NCBI RefSeq assembly: GCF_026625125.1
Contig: NZ_CP113097.1
Location: 310,001 to 374,000 of the forward strand
Direction of reading: 5' to 3'
Origin: Pseudomonas putida
GTDB taxonomy: Bacteria > Pseudomonadota > Gammaproteobacteria > Pseudomonadales > Pseudomonadaceae
Length of the DNA stretch: 64,000 bases
Made by a program: the position numbers and the translations under genes. This document shows positions 15,896 through 25,634 of the stretch, piece after piece. The notes under the pieces are model-generated. The model was not told the DNA's origin. It searched no databases and saw only the letters and a program-made list of their open reading frames with translations. Every line of letters starts with the position of its first letter. Positions within the stretch are counted from its first letter, which is position 1.

Positions 15896-18175
15896 ATGCT
15901 CAATACGCTGCGCAAGATCGTCCAGGAAGTGAACTCCGCCAAAGATCTCAAGACGGCGTTGGGTATCATTGTCTTGCGCGTCAAGGAGGCCATGGGCAGC
16001 CAGGTCTGCTCGGTCTACCTGCTCGACCCGGAAACCAACCGCTTCGTGCTGATGGCCAGCGAAGGCCTCAACAAGCGTTCCATCGGCAAGGTCAGCATGG
16101 CCCCCAACGAAGGCCTGGTGGGTCTGGTCGGTACCCGGGAAGAGCCGCTGAACCTGGAAAACGCTGCCGATCACCCGCGTTACCGCTACTTCGCTGAAAC
16201 GGGCGAGGAGCGTTTCGCGTCCTTCCTCGGTGCACCGATCATCCATCACCGTCGTGTGGTCGGCGTACTGGTCATTCAGCAGAAAGAACGCCGCCAGTTC
16301 GATGAGGGTGAAGAAGCGTTCCTGGTCACCATGAGTGCCCAGCTCGCCGGGGTCATCGCCCACGCCGAGGCCACCGGCTCGATTCGCGGCTTGGGCCGCC
16401 AGGGCAAGGGCATCCAGGAAGCGCGCTTCGTCGGCGTGCCAGGCTCGCCGGGTGCTGCCGTCGGGCGTGCCGTGGTCATGCTGCCGCCGGCCGACCTTGA
16501 GGTGGTGCCAGACAAGACGGTCGAAGACATCGACGCTGAACTCAAGCTGTTCAACAACGCCCTCGAAGGCGTGCGTGCCGATATGCGCAAGCTGTCGGCG
16601 AAGCTGGCCACCCAGCTGCGCCCTGAAGAACGCGCGCTGTTCGACGTGTACCTGATGATGCTGGAGGATGCAGCCCTTGGCGGTGAGGTGACGGACGTCA
16701 TCAAGACCGGCCAGTGGGCCCAGGGCGCCCTGCGCCAGGTGGTAGGCGAGCACGTCAACCGCTTCGAACTGATGGACGACGACTACCTGCGCGAGCGCGC
16801 CTCGGACGTCAAAGACCTCGGCCGCCGTCTGCTGGCCTACCTCCAGCAAGCCCGTTCGCAATCGCTGGTGTATGCCGACAACACCATTCTGGTCAGCGAG
16901 GAGCTGACCCCGGCGATGCTGGGTGAGGTGCCCGAAGGCAAGCTGGTGGGCCTGGTCTCGGTGCTGGGCTCGGGCAACTCCCACGTCGCCATCCTGGCCC
17001 GTGCCATGGGTATCCCGACGGTGATGGGCCTGGTCGACCTGCCGTATTCCAAGGTCGACGGTATCGAGCTGATCGTCGATGGCTACAAGGGCGAGGTGTT
17101 CACCAACCCCAGCGATGTGCTGCGCAAGCAATACAGCGAGGTGGTCGAAGAAGAGCGTCAGCTGGCCCAGGGCCTGGATGCGCTGCGCGAACTGCCTTGC
17201 GTCACCCCGGACGGTCATCGCATGCCGCTGTGGGTCAACACCGGCCTGCTTGCCGACGTGGCCCGTGCCCAGCAGCGGGGCGCCGAAGGGGTGGGGCTGT
17301 ACCGCACAGAAGTGCCGTTCATGATCAACCAGCGCTTCCCCAGCGAAAAAGAGCAGCTGGCCATCTATCGCGAACAGTTGGCGGCGTTTCACCCGCTGCC
17401 GGTGACCATGCGTACCCTCGACATCGGTGGGGACAAGGCGCTGTCGTACTTCCCGATCAAGGAAGAAAACCCATTCCTGGGCTGGCGCGGCATACGCGTG
17501 ACGCTCGACCACCCGGAAATCTTCCTGGTCCAGACCCGCGCCATGCTCAAGGCCAGCGAAGGCCTGAACAACCTGCGCATTCTGCTGCCGATGATTTCCG
17601 GCATTCACGAACTCGAAGAAGCGCTGCACTTGATTCACCGCGCCTGGGGCGAGGTACGTGACGAAGGCACGGACGTGCCCATGCCACCTGTTGGCGTGAT
17701 GGTCGAGATCCCGGCTGCGGTTTACCAGACCAAGGAGCTGGCGCGTCAGGTGGATTTCCTTTCCGTAGGCTCCAACGACCTGACCCAGTACCTGCTAGCG
17801 GTGGACCGCAACAACCCGCGGGTTGCCGACCTGTACGACTACTTGCACCCGGCAGTGCTGCAAGCCTTGAACACCGTGGTGCGTGATGCTCACGGCGAGG
17901 GCAAGCCCGTCAGTATCTGCGGCGAGATGGCCGGTGATCCGGCAGCAGCGGTGCTGTTGATGGCCATGGGCTTCGACAGCTTGTCGATGAACGCTACCAA
18001 CCTGCCCAAGGTCAAGTGGATGCTGCGTCAGATCAACATGAGCAAGGCCAAGGAGCTGCTGGCCGATGCCCTGAGCCATGACAATCCGCAGGTTATCCAC
18101 AGTTCGTTGCAATTGGCCCTGAAAAACCTGGGGCTGGCGCGGATGATCGGGCCAGAGGCCAACAAGACCCTCTGA
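15896..18175 (+). CDS. ptsP: Phosphoenolpyruvate-protein phosphotransferase PtsP (EI-Ntr)
   Basis: 759 residues. An N-terminal GAF domain (about 16-160: VCSVYLLDPETNRFVLMAS) is followed by the enzyme I region: N-terminal linker at about 175, the phospho-His site GSGNSHVAILARA (H363), and the PEP-binding barrel with TMRTLDIGGDK, NPFLGWRGIR, VGVMVEIP, SVGSNDLTQY and the catalytic Cys segment SICGEMAG. It is the first phosphoryl donor of the nitrogen PTS, passing phosphate to NPr (PtsO) and then PtsN, which are encoded elsewhere. The GAF domain is expected to respond to glutamine or 2-oxoglutarate. It likely shares a transcript with rppH. Confidence 0.97.
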   Translation: MLNTLRKIVQEVNSAKDLKTALGIIVLRVKEAMGSQVCSVYLLDPETNRFVLMASEGLNKRSIGKVSMAPNEGLVGLVGTREEPLNLENAADHPRYRYFAETGEERFASFLGAPIIHHRRVVGVLVIQQKERRQFDEGEEAFLVTMSAQLAGVIAHAEATGSIRGLGRQGKGIQEARFVGVPGSPGAAVGRAVVMLPPADLEVVPDKTVEDIDAELKLFNNALEGVRADMRKLSAKLATQLRPEERALFDVYLMMLEDAALGGEVTDVIKTGQWAQGALRQVVGEHVNRFELMDDDYLRERASDVKDLGRRLLAYLQQARSQSLVYADNTILVSEELTPAMLGEVPEGKLVGLVSVLGSGNSHVAILARAMGIPTVMGLVDLPYSKVDGIELIVDGYKGEVFTNPSDVLRKQYSEVVEEERQLAQGLDALRELPCVTPDGHRMPLWVNTGLLADVARAQQRGAEGVGLYRTEVPFMINQRFPSEKEQLAIYREQLAAFHPLPVTMRTLDIGGDKALSYFPIKEENPFLGWRGIRVTLDHPEIFLVQTRAMLKASEGLNNLRILLPMISGIHELEEALHLIHRAWGEVRDEGTDVPMPPVGVMVEIPAAVYQTKELARQVDFLSVGSNDLTQYLLAVDRNNPRVADLYDYLHPAVLQALNTVVRDAHGEGKPVSICGEMAGDPAAAVLLMAMGFDSLSMNATNLPKVKWMLRQINMSKAKELLADALSHDNPQVIHSSLQLALKNLGLARMIGPEANKTL

Positions 18176-18181
18176 ATTTCA

Positions 18182-18198
18182 GGGCCGCTGTGCGGCCC
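18182..18198. terminator. Hairpin between ptsP and the convergent NRDE gene
   Basis: GGGCCGC-TGT-GCGGCCC, a perfect 7-bp GC stem in the 30-base gap between two convergent genes. No T-run follows, so it is a probable bidirectional end point rather than a textbook terminator. Confidence 0.5.
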
Positions 18199-18205
18199 CA
18201 GGGTT

Positions 18206-18952
18206 TCAGACCGAAAGCTCAACCTCCCCCAAGTGCCCACCAAACGGGCCGAAGCTGCGTTCTATCAGCCGTCTATTGCCCTGATCATCCACGATCAGCA
18301 CCGTACTGGCGCGTGTCCCATAGTTCTGGCTGGCAATGAACACACTCGACAGCAGCTTCTCGGTCGCCACGCCCACGCCAGTTTCCGGCAGCTCTGCTTC
18401 AGGCGCCGTCTCACCATCGGCCAGCAACGCCATCAAACCCTGCGGGTCCGCTGAATCCAGTACCCGTGCCAGCCCCTCGCGCGCCTTGATCAGCTTTGGC
18501 CATGGCGTGTCCAGCCCGGCATTGGAAAGCCCATAGACCCCAGCCGCCAGCAAGCGCGGCGCCGCGTCTCGGGCGTGCAGAAACCCCAGGCGCGCACCAT
18601 CGCCCACCAGCAGGTTGAACCCCGAGTACTGTTGGCTGCGGCTGGCGACCTGGTCCAGGTATGCCTCGACCCCAAGCTCACCTTGCAGGTAGGCCGCCAC
18701 CAGCTCGCCGCGCGAGCAGGGGCCCAATGGCTGCCCGGGGTCGCGAATATTGGTCAGCGCAGCGAACCGCCCCTGCGGCCCCACGCCCAGCCAGGTACCA
18801 CCGGCCTCCAGGTCACGCCCGGCATATACGCCGGGCGCATCTTCCCAGGGCGCCAGCGCCTGAGTGGGGCGGGCATAGAACTCGTCGCGGTTGGCCGCCA
18901 CGATCAGCGGCAAGGCATGCCCTGGCCGCCAGGCGAATACGATCAGGCACAT
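18206..18952 (-). CDS. NRDE family protein (TANGO2 homologue)
   Basis: 248 residues starting MCLIVFAWRPGHALPLIVAANRDE, in which the Cys-2 exposed after Met removal and the NRDE signature define the family. The rest shows GGTWLGVGPQGRFAALTN, GFNLLVGD and YGLSNAGLDTPWPK, matching TANGO2/NRDE proteins, which resemble N-terminal-nucleophile hydrolases. The bacterial role is not settled; haem handling has been proposed for eukaryotic and some bacterial homologues. A far longer open frame upstream (to 19882) is antisense to the permease gene and is rejected. It is divergent from the TSUP permease. Confidence 0.9.
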   Translation of the reverse strand: MCLIVFAWRPGHALPLIVAANRDEFYARPTQALAPWEDAPGVYAGRDLEAGGTWLGVGPQGRFAALTNIRDPGQPLGPCSRGELVAAYLQGELGVEAYLDQVASRSQQYSGFNLLVGDGARLGFLHARDAAPRLLAAGVYGLSNAGLDTPWPKLIKAREGLARVLDSADPQGLMALLADGETAPEAELPETGVGVATEKLLSSVFIASQNYGTRASTVLIVDDQGNRRLIERSFGPFGGHLGEVELSV

Positions 18953-19081
18953 AGGTTGGGCCTCTGTGTTTTTTGCCACTGTACCCACAGCGGCGGCGCC
19001 GATCCATCCTGTCACAGAGTTCACTAGAGCCCCGAGCCCGGCTTCCGTTACCATGCCGGATTGTTTTGTCGGGGACGACGA

Positions 19082-19864
19082 ATGGAGTTCGCACTCTATC
19101 TGCTTCTGGGCGCCTGTGCCGGTGTGCTGGCCGGGCTGTTCGGCGTGGGCGGTGGCATCATCATCGTGCCGGTGCTCGTGTTCAGCTTCACCTTGCAGGG
19201 TTTCGACGCTTCGGTGCTCACTCACCTGGCAGTCGGTACCTCCCTGGCCACCATCGTCTTCACCTCGGTCAACGCCGTGCTCGAGCACCATCGCCGGGGT
19301 GCGGTGCAGTGGCCGGTCTTCGCCTGGATGACCGTGGGTATCTTGCTGGGCGCCGGAGTGGGCGCCAAGACGGCTTCGCTTATCCAGGGCCCGCTGTTGC
19401 AGAAGATCATCGGCGTGTTCGCCCTGATCATTGCCGCGCAGATGGCACTGGAGCTCAAGCCCAAGGCCAGCCGCGGCATTCCCGGCAAGCCCGCACTCAT
19501 CGGCGCCGGTGGCGTGATCGGTTGGGCCTCGGCAATCTTCGGGATCGGCGGTGGTTCGTTGACCGTGCCATTCCTGACCTGGCGCAGCCTGCCGATGCAG
19601 CAGGCGGTCGCCACGTCTTCGGCCTGCGGCCTGCCGATTGCCGTGGCCAGCGCCCTGAGTTTCATGTGGCTGGGTTGGCACGATGAGCATCTGCCCGCCC
19701 ATAGCGTGGGCTTCGTGTACCTGCCAGCGCTGGTCGGCATTGCCGTGACCAGCATGTTTTTCGCCCGCTTCGGCGCGCGGCTGGCGCACAAGTTGTCGCC
19801 CCGTCTGCTCAAGCGTTTGTTCGCCGCGCTGCTGTTTTGCGTAGGTCTGAGCTTTTTGATTTGA
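19082..19864 (+). CDS. TSUP family membrane transporter (sulfite/sulfonate exporter-like)
   Basis: 260 residues, about eight hydrophobic segments. The family repeat is visible twice: [19 protein letters not shown] near residue 10-30 and [20 protein letters not shown] near residue 150, consistent with the internally duplicated TSUP (TauE/SafE) fold. These proteins move sulfite, sulfoacetate or related organic anions; the substrate here is unknown. The start at 19082 is chosen because GGGGACG lies upstream and the product then begins just before the first helix. It is 16 nt from lgt and probably in one operon with lgt and thyA. Confidence 0.88.
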   Translation: MEFALYLLLGACAGVLAGLFGVGGGIIIVPVLVFSFTLQGFDASVLTHLAVGTSLATIVFTSVNAVLEHHRRGAVQWPVFAWMTVGILLGAGVGAKTASLIQGPLLQKIIGVFALIIAAQMALELKPKASRGIPGKPALIGAGGVIGWASAIFGIGGGSLTVPFLTWRSLPMQQAVATSSACGLPIAVASALSFMWLGWHDEHLPAHSVGFVYLPALVGIAVTSMFFARFGARLAHKLSPRLLKRLFAALLFCVGLSFLI

Positions 19865-19880
19865 AACCAGAGGAATATCC

Positions 19881-20690
19881 ATGCTGCCTTACCCGCAGAT
19901 AGACCCCGTGGCCGTTGCGCTCGGGCCGCTGAAAATCCATTGGTACGGCCTGATGTACCTGATCGGCATTGGTGGCGCCTGGCTGCTCGCCTCGCGCCGG
20001 CTCAACCGTTTCGACCCCACCTGGTCGCGTGAAAAGCTCTCGGACCTGGTGTTCTGGTTGTCGATGGGGGTCATCGTCGGCGGGCGCTTGGGTTATGTGC
20101 TGTTCTACGACCTGCACGCCTACCTGGCCAACCCGACGTTGATCTTCGAGGTATGGAAGGGTGGCATGTCGTTCCACGGCGGCTTCATCGGTGTGATGCT
20201 GGCCGCCTTGTGGTTCGGCAAGCGCAACAACAAGTCGTTCTTCGAGCTGATGGACTTCGTCGCACCGCTGGTGCCGATTGGCCTGGGCGCAGGGCGTATC
20301 GGCAACTTCATCAACGCCGAACTGTGGGGCAAACCGACCGATGTGCCGTGGGCGATGATCTTCCCGCCGTTCAGCGACCCGGCCCAGCTGCCGCGCCACC
20401 CATCGCAGCTGTACCAGTTCGCCCTGGAAGGCGTGGCGTTGTTCGCCATCCTCTGGCTGTTCTCACGCAAGCCACGCCCAACCATGGCGGTGTCTGGGAT
20501 GTTCGCGCTGTTCTACGGCATCTTCCGCTTCGTCGTCGAATTCGTCCGCGTGCCGGATGCCCAGCTGGGCTACATTGCCTGGGGCTGGCTGACCATGGGT
20601 CAGATACTCTGCATCCCGATGATTCTGGCCGGCCTCGGATTGATCTGGTGGGCTTATAATCGCAAACCCACGGCGAAACCCGCCATCTGA
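19881..20690 (+). CDS. lgt: Prolipoprotein diacylglyceryl transferase
   Basis: 269 residues. It transfers diacylglycerol from phosphatidylglycerol to the lipobox Cys of prolipoproteins at the inner membrane. Seven hydrophobic segments are visible. The family signature [19 protein letters not shown] (about 136-154) includes the essential Arg, and the HPSQLYQ motif and an FRFVVEFVR segment are intact. AGAGGAA lies at good spacing before the ATG. The order TSUP-lgt-thyA is usual in Pseudomonas. Confidence 0.97.
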   Translation: MLPYPQIDPVAVALGPLKIHWYGLMYLIGIGGAWLLASRRLNRFDPTWSREKLSDLVFWLSMGVIVGGRLGYVLFYDLHAYLANPTLIFEVWKGGMSFHGGFIGVMLAALWFGKRNNKSFFELMDFVAPLVPIGLGAGRIGNFINAELWGKPTDVPWAMIFPPFSDPAQLPRHPSQLYQFALEGVALFAILWLFSRKPRPTMAVSGMFALFYGIFRFVVEFVRVPDAQLGYIAWGWLTMGQILCIPMILAGLGLIWWAYNRKPTAKPAI

Positions 20691-20695
20691 TTCCC

Positions 20696-20723
20696 AACGG
20701 CAGGGGCGATCCCCCTGCCGTTA
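20696..20723 (+). terminator. Strong hairpin between lgt and thyA
   Basis: AACGGCAGGGG and CCCCTGCCGTT pair around a short GATC-type loop, followed by ATTGC rather than a T-run. It may act as a partial terminator or as an mRNA-processing element separating lgt from thyA expression. Confidence 0.5.
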
Positions 20724-20739
20724 TTGCTACAGGTAAGCC

Positions 20740-21711
20740 ATGAAACAGTATCTGGACCTGGTCCGTGACGTCATCGAAAACGGCACTCTGCAGGAAAACC
20801 GCACGGGCATCCGCACCATTAGCCTGCCAGGCGCCATGCTGCGTTTCGACCTGCAGAAGGGCTTCCCGGCCATCACCACGCGCAAGCTGGCATTCAAGTC
20901 CGCCATCGGCGAGATGGTCGGCTTCCTGCGTGGCGTGAAGAACGCGGGTGAATTCCGTGAGCTGGGCTGCAAGGTGTGGGATCAGAACGCCAACGAGAAC
21001 GCCCAGTGGTTGGCCAACCCGTTCCGCCAGGGCCATGACGACCTCGGCGAGATCTACGGTGTGCAGTGGCGCCAGTGGCCGGGTTACAAGCGCATCCCGC
21101 TGAGCAATCCGGCTGCGATCGAAATGGCCGAGAAAGCGGGCTTTCGCAGGATTGCCCAGGACGAAGAAGATGGCCAGGCGTTCGTCGTCCTGTACAAGGC
21201 CATCGACCAGGTGCGTCAGTGCCTGGACACCATCGCCAACGACCCGGGCAGCCGCCGCATCCTGTTCCACGGCTGGAACTGCGCGCAGCTGGACGAAATG
21301 GCGCTGCCGCCCTGCCATCTGCTGTACCAGTTCCACCCGAACGTGCAGACCAGGGAAATCTCACTGACGCTGTACATCCGCTCCAACGACTTGGGCCTGG
21401 GCACGCCGTTCAACCTCACCGAAGGTGCGGCGCTGCTGTCGCTGTTCGGCCGCCTGACCGGTTACACGCCGCGCTGGTTCACGTACTTCATTGGCGATGC
21501 CCATGTGTACGAAAACCATCTGGACATGCTCAATGAGCAACTCAAGCGTGAACCGCTGCAAGCGCCGAAGCTGGTGATCAGCAACCGCGTGCCTGCCTTT
21601 GCCGAGACGGGCAAGTATGAGCCTGAGTGGCTGGAGAAGATCGAACCGAGCGATTTCAGCCTGGAAGGCTATGAGCACCATGCACCGATGACGGCGCCAA
21701 TGGCGGTCTGA
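20740..21711 (+). CDS. thyA: Thymidylate synthase
   Basis: 323 residues, longer than the 264 of E. coli but usual for Pseudomonas because of an insertion in the small domain (about residues 85-145). It makes dTMP from dUMP with methylene-tetrahydrofolate. The catalytic Cys is C192 in [28 protein letters not shown] near the start, [13 protein letters not shown] and the HVYENHL segments bind substrate and folate. It works with the folA product encoded at 32900, which recycles the dihydrofolate formed. The Cd/Zn regulator gene follows on the other strand. Confidence 0.97.
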   Translation: MKQYLDLVRDVIENGTLQENRTGIRTISLPGAMLRFDLQKGFPAITTRKLAFKSAIGEMVGFLRGVKNAGEFRELGCKVWDQNANENAQWLANPFRQGHDDLGEIYGVQWRQWPGYKRIPLSNPAAIEMAEKAGFRRIAQDEEDGQAFVVLYKAIDQVRQCLDTIANDPGSRRILFHGWNCAQLDEMALPPCHLLYQFHPNVQTREISLTLYIRSNDLGLGTPFNLTEGAALLSLFGRLTGYTPRWFTYFIGDAHVYENHLDMLNEQLKREPLQAPKLVISNRVPAFAETGKYEPEWLEKIEPSDFSLEGYEHHAPMTAPMAV

Positions 21712-21727
21712 TTCACGCGAATGCCGA

Positions 21728-21744
21728 GGGCTGCACAGCAGCCC
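21728..21744. terminator. Hairpin between convergent thyA and cadR
   Basis: GGGCTG-CACAG-CAGCCC with further complementary bases (CCG/CGG) outside it. It lies in the 41-base gap between convergent stop codons and probably ends both transcripts. Confidence 0.5.
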
Positions 21745-21752
21745 CCACGGCT

Positions 21753-22196
21753 TCAATGGCCGTGGCTGCGCCCCACGTGCGAATGCTCTGAATCCGGCAC
21801 GGATACAGCCCCGTTCACTTCCAAACGCTGCAAGATCGCGCATTCCTCTCCCTGCTCACTGCACCGCCGGCGTAATTCCACCAGTTGCTCCTGCAATGCC
21901 ACCAGTCCATCGATCCGCGCCTGCACGTGTTCGATATGTTCGTCGATCAACGCATTCACGCTGCCACATGAACCCGTCGGGCTGTCACGCAGGCGCAAAA
22001 GGCTGCGGATCTCGTCCAGGGTCATGTCCAAGGTGCGGCAGTTGCGGATGAAGGTCAGCCGCTCGACATGGGCTTGGGTATACAACCGGTAATTACCGTC
22101 GGTACGTGCAGGCTCCGGCAGCAGCTGTTCACGCTCGTAATAACGGATGGTCTCCACTGCACAGTCGGTGGCTTTGGCCAGTTCTCCGATTTTCAT
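21753..22196 (-). CDS. cadR: MerR-family Cd(II)/Zn(II)-responsive regulator
   Basis: 147 residues, the length of P. putida CadR. The N-terminal winged helix-turn-helix is MKIGELAKATDCAVETIRYYEREQ, followed by the dimerising helix. Metal-site Cys residues are visible at C77 (GSCGSV), C112 and C119 (RRCSEQGEECAIL), and the C-terminus is His-rich (SEHSHVGRSHGH), as in CadR proteins. It activates the divergent cadA promoter by untwisting DNA when Cd(II) binds. It may also repress its own promoter in the shared 82-base region. Confidence 0.95.
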   Translation of the reverse strand: MKIGELAKATDCAVETIRYYEREQLLPEPARTDGNYRLYTQAHVERLTFIRNCRTLDMTLDEIRSLLRLRDSPTGSCGSVNALIDEHIEHVQARIDGLVALQEQLVELRRRCSEQGEECAILQRLEVNGAVSVPDSEHSHVGRSHGH

Positions 22197-22217
22197 GGCG
22201 AATCTCCAACAGGTGGC

Positions 22218-22248
22218 TTGACCCTATAGTGGCTACAGGGTGTTCACT
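22218..22248 (+). promoter_or_regulatory. cadA promoter with CadR operator
   Basis: TTGACC (22218-22223) and TTCACT (22243-22248) are spaced 19 bp apart, the overlong spacing typical of MerR-controlled promoters. The spacer contains a dyad with arms ACCCTATAG and CTACAGGGT around TGG (22221-22241), which is the expected CadR site. Confidence 0.9.
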
Positions 22249-22278
22249 TGGCAACAGGTGCTCACTAAGGATGACCCC

Positions 22279-24525
22279 ATGAACCAGCCTGTCAGCCACG
22301 AACACGTGCATGACCATGACCACGTCAACGCCAGTAAACGCCATTGCCACGACGCCCATGCACACAGTTGCTGCGGGTCCCGTGCGGCACCTGCGTTTGT
22401 GCAACTGAGCGAAAAGGCCAGTGGTCAGGCCCGTCTCAGCCGCTTTCGCATACAAGCCATGGACTGCCCGACAGAACAGACCCTGATCCAGGACAAGCTC
22501 GGCAAGCTGGCCGGCATCGAGCAGCTGGAGTTCAACCTGATCAACCGCGTACTGGGCGTGCGCCACACCCTGGAGGGCACTACTGAGATCGAGCGGGCCA
22601 TCGAAAGCCTGGGTATGAAGGCAGAACCGCTGGCTGCAGAGGATGAGGGTGGCGCCTTTGCGCCAGCCAAGACTCGCTGGTGGCCATTGGCATTGTCCGG
22701 CGTCGCGGCGATCGCCGCCGAAATAATCCATTTCAGCGCCTTGGCGCCTGAGTGGGTGGTAGCCGCGCTGGCGCTGGCCGCGATCCTTGGCTGTGGCCTG
22801 GGCACCTACAAGAAGGGCTGGATTGCCCTGAAGAACCGCAACCTGAACATCAACGCGCTGATGAGCATTGCCGTGACCGGTGCCGTGCTGGTCGGCCAAT
22901 GGCCTGAGGCGGCCATGGTCATGGTGCTGTTCACCCTCGCCGAACTGATCGAGGCGCGTTCACTTGACCGTGCACGCCATGCCATCAGTGGCCTGATGCA
23001 GCTTACGCCGGACATGGCCACGGTGCAGCAGGCTGACGGCCAATGGCGGGAGGCCCCGGTGCGCGATGTGGCGATCGGTGCCCTCGTGCGCGTGCGCCCC
23101 GGTGAGCGTATCGGCCTGGACGGGGAGGTGGTCAGTGGGCAATCCAGCGTCGATCAGGCGCCGATCACCGGCGAGAGCCTGCCCGTGGAAAAGGCCCCTG
23201 GCGACAAGTTGTTCGCCGGTACCATCAACCAGGCCGGCGCGCTCGAGTACCGGGTAACGGCCGTGGCGGGGCATTCCACATTGGCCCGTATCGTCAAGGC
23301 CGTGGAGGAGGCGCAGGGCGCCCGCGCGCCTACTCAACGTTTCGTCGATACCTTCTCGCGCATCTACACACCTGTGGTTTTCGCCCTGGCTTTGGCCGTA
23401 GCGCTCATCCCGCCGCTGCTGATGGCCGGCGCCTGGTTCGACTGGGTCTACCGCGCTTTGGTGCTGCTGGTGGTGGCCTGCCCCTGTGCCTTGGTGATTT
23501 CCACGCCGGTGACCATTGTAAGTGGCCTGGCGGCTGCGGCGCGCAAGGGGATCCTGATCAAAGGTGGCGTGTACCTGGAAGGGGGGCGCAAGCTGGATTT
23601 CCTGGCCCTGGACAAAACCGGCACCCTTACCCACGGCAAACCGGTGCAGACCGATACCAAGGTGCTCGACCCTTTGTTCGAAGGCCGCGCCCAGGCACTG
23701 GCGGCAAGCCTGGCCGAGCGTTCAGACCACCCGGTAGCGGCTGCCATCGCCCAGTTCGCCAGGGCGCAGGGGCTTGAACTGAGTGAGGTCAGCGGGTTCG
23801 CTGCGTTGGCCGGGCGCGGTGTGCGCGGTGATATCGATGGCGAAACCTATCACCTGGGTAACCATCGTTTGGTCGAAGAGCTGGGCCTGTGCTCACCGCA
23901 GCTCGAAGCGCAGCTGGACCAACTCGAGCGTCAAGGCAAGACGGTGGTGCTGTTGCTCGACCGCTCTGGCCCGTTGGCGCTGTTCGCCGTTGCCGACACG
24001 GTCAAGGACAGCAGCCGCGAGGCCATCGCCGACTTGCATGCGCTTGGCATCAAGACAGTCATGCTGACCGGCGACAATCCTCACACTGCCCAGGCCATCG
24101 CTACCCAGGTCGGTATCGACCGCGCCGAAGGCAACTTGCTCCCTGCCGACAAACTGAGCACGATCGAGCAGCTCTACGCCCAGGGGCACCGGGTTGGCAT
24201 GGTCGGTGATGGCATCAACGACGCGCCGGCGCTGGCCCGCGCCGAGATCGGTTTTGCCATGGCGGCTGCCGGTACCGACACCGCCATCGAGACCGCCGAT
24301 GTGGCACTGATGGATGACGACTTGCGCAAAATCCCGGCCTTCGTCAGGCTGTCGCGGCAAAGTGCGGCGATCCTGAAGCAGAACATCGTTCTGGCGTTGG
24401 GTATCAAGGCCATCTTCCTGGCGTTCACCTTTGCCGGCATGGCAACGTTGTGGATGGCAGTGTTCGCCGACATGGGCGTAAGCCTGCTGGTGGTGTTCAA
24501 CGGTCTGCGCCTGTTGCGCAAGTAG
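22279..24525 (+). CDS. cadA: P-type ATPase exporting Cd(II)/Zn(II)
   Basis: 748 residues. A His/Cys-rich metal-binding N-terminus (HEHVHDHDHV, HCHDAHAHSCC) is followed by one heavy-metal-associated domain with MDCPTE. The ATPase core has TGES (actuator), the CPC metal site (VACPCALVIS), the phosphorylation motif DKTGTLTHG, SDHPVAAAI, TGDNPHTA and GDGINDAPAL, with about eight membrane helices. It pumps Cd(II), Zn(II) and probably Pb(II) to the periplasm. The start ATG 22279 has AGGAT upstream and lies just past the CadR promoter; an upstream frame to 22240 would start inside the promoter. Confidence 0.96.
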   Translation: MNQPVSHEHVHDHDHVNASKRHCHDAHAHSCCGSRAAPAFVQLSEKASGQARLSRFRIQAMDCPTEQTLIQDKLGKLAGIEQLEFNLINRVLGVRHTLEGTTEIERAIESLGMKAEPLAAEDEGGAFAPAKTRWWPLALSGVAAIAAEIIHFSALAPEWVVAALALAAILGCGLGTYKKGWIALKNRNLNINALMSIAVTGAVLVGQWPEAAMVMVLFTLAELIEARSLDRARHAISGLMQLTPDMATVQQADGQWREAPVRDVAIGALVRVRPGERIGLDGEVVSGQSSVDQAPITGESLPVEKAPGDKLFAGTINQAGALEYRVTAVAGHSTLARIVKAVEEAQGARAPTQRFVDTFSRIYTPVVFALALAVALIPPLLMAGAWFDWVYRALVLLVVACPCALVISTPVTIVSGLAAAARKGILIKGGVYLEGGRKLDFLALDKTGTLTHGKPVQTDTKVLDPLFEGRAQALAASLAERSDHPVAAAIAQFARAQGLELSEVSGFAALAGRGVRGDIDGETYHLGNHRLVEELGLCSPQLEAQLDQLERQGKTVVLLLDRSGPLALFAVADTVKDSSREAIADLHALGIKTVMLTGDNPHTAQAIATQVGIDRAEGNLLPADKLSTIEQLYAQGHRVGMVGDGINDAPALARAEIGFAMAAAGTDTAIETADVALMDDDLRKIPAFVRLSRQSAAILKQNIVLALGIKAIFLAFTFAGMATLWMAVFADMGVSLLVVFNGLRLLRK

Positions 24526-24638
24526 CAGCTGCAAGCGGCGAGCTGCAAGCGGCAAGCTGATCGAGGTGGAATCGAGATCTATGAAACTACACAGTACTGC
24601 CTTAGCTTGCGGCTTGCAGCTTGGCGCTTGCCGCTGCG
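24524..24638. repeat. Imperfect long inverted repeat (GCTTGCAGC-type)
   Basis: The left arm (about 24524-24559) contains two GCTGCAAGCGGC-type units and the right arm (about 24601-24638) contains the complementary GCTTGCAGC and GCTTGCCGC units. They can fold into a roughly 35-bp imperfect stem with a 40-base loop. The element fills the space between cadA and the LysR gene and looks like a small dispersed palindromic element. It may end cadA transcription. Confidence 0.75.
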
Positions 24639-24648
24639 GAGCCCCGCA

Positions 24649-25518
24649 ATGCTGAGTGCCGAGCTCAAAGCCTTCTACATGGTGGCCCGCCTGGGCAGCA
24701 TCACCCTGGCGGCGAAGAAGCTTGGCCTGAGCCAGCCGACGGTGACCACCCAGATCCGCAACCTCGAAAGCCAGTACGCGGTGGAGCTGTTCTACCGCGG
24801 CGGGCGGCGCCTGGTGTTGAGCGAAGAGGGCGTGCGCCTGCTGCCGATGGTCAAGGCGCTGCTGCAACACGAAGCCGACATCGAGTTCGAACTGCGCAAC
24901 AGCGGCCATGCCCAAGGCAACCTGCGCATCGCTGCCACCGCGCCGTATTACATCCTCGATCTGGTGAAGATTTTCCGTGAGCGCTTGCCACAGGTGGGCG
25001 TGGCCGTGGAGATCGGCAATTCGCAGCAAGTGCTGGAGATGCTGGAAGACTACCGCGTCGATCTCGCCGCCTCCTCACAGTTGCTGGAAGATGCGCGCCT
25101 GGTCAGGCGCGTGCTGGGTACGGATCCGCTGGTAGTGGCGGTGCACCGCAATCACCCGCTGGCGCACCGTCAGGTGGTCTCGATCGAGGTGGTGGCGGGG
25201 CAATGCCTGCTGATGCGCGAAAAAGGCTCGACCACGCGCAAGCTCACCGAAGAAATGATGCAAGGCGCTGGGGTGAAGGCCGAAGCGGTGCTGGAAATCG
25301 GTAGCCGCGAGTCGATCCGTGAGGCGGTGCTGCGTAATATCGGCATCAGCGTGATCGCCCGGCACGAGGTGCCGCACAATCCGGAGCTGCGGGTGCTGAC
25401 CCTGGAAGACGCGCCGGTGATGCACGAGTACCTGTATTGCCTGAAAGAAAGACGCCAGGCCCGCTTGCCGGCAGCCTTCCTCGGGGTAGCGCAGGAAGTG
25501 GTGGGGTCGCAGTTCTAG
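24649..25518 (+). CDS. LysR-family regulator, likely for aminoethylphosphonate genes
   Basis: 289 residues. The N-terminal helix-turn-helix is at about residues 4-62 (LKAFYMVARLGSITLAAKKLGLSQPTVTTQIRNLE), followed by the two-lobed effector-binding domain. The start at 24649 fits the family; upstream codons lie in the inverted repeat. The gene is directly upstream of, and co-directional with, an ABC transporter assigned to 2-aminoethylphosphonate, so it most likely controls that cluster in response to AEP. This is inference from position. The 116-base gap before the transporter should contain its binding site; no single clear box could be chosen by eye. Confidence 0.87.
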   Translation: MLSAELKAFYMVARLGSITLAAKKLGLSQPTVTTQIRNLESQYAVELFYRGGRRLVLSEEGVRLLPMVKALLQHEADIEFELRNSGHAQGNLRIAATAPYYILDLVKIFRERLPQVGVAVEIGNSQQVLEMLEDYRVDLAASSQLLEDARLVRRVLGTDPLVVAVHRNHPLAHRQVVSIEVVAGQCLLMREKGSTTRKLTEEMMQGAGVKAEAVLEIGSRESIREAVLRNIGISVIARHEVPHNPELRVLTLEDAPVMHEYLYCLKERRQARLPAAFLGVAQEVVGSQF

Positions 25519-25634
25519 CCAGCAACGCCACTACAAAATCTGCCTATACCACTATCGCCCGCTTTTGCCTCACCGCCACAGAACCTTCGCACAGCCTTCC
25601 TAGCATGGCCACATCTGCTCGATGAGGCTTTGCC

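Noticed and set aside
15809..17638. A 609-residue open frame antisense to ptsP
   Set aside because: It covers a highly conserved gene and has the composition typical of the complementary strand of high-GC coding DNA; no domain is recognisable.
18206..19882. A 558-residue extended form of the NRDE protein
   Set aside because: The family needs Cys at position 2 after the initiator Met, which is at 18952; the added part is antisense to the TSUP gene.
22240..22278. An upstream start for cadA at 22240
   Set aside because: It lies within the CadR promoter and upstream of the likely transcription start, so could not be translated.
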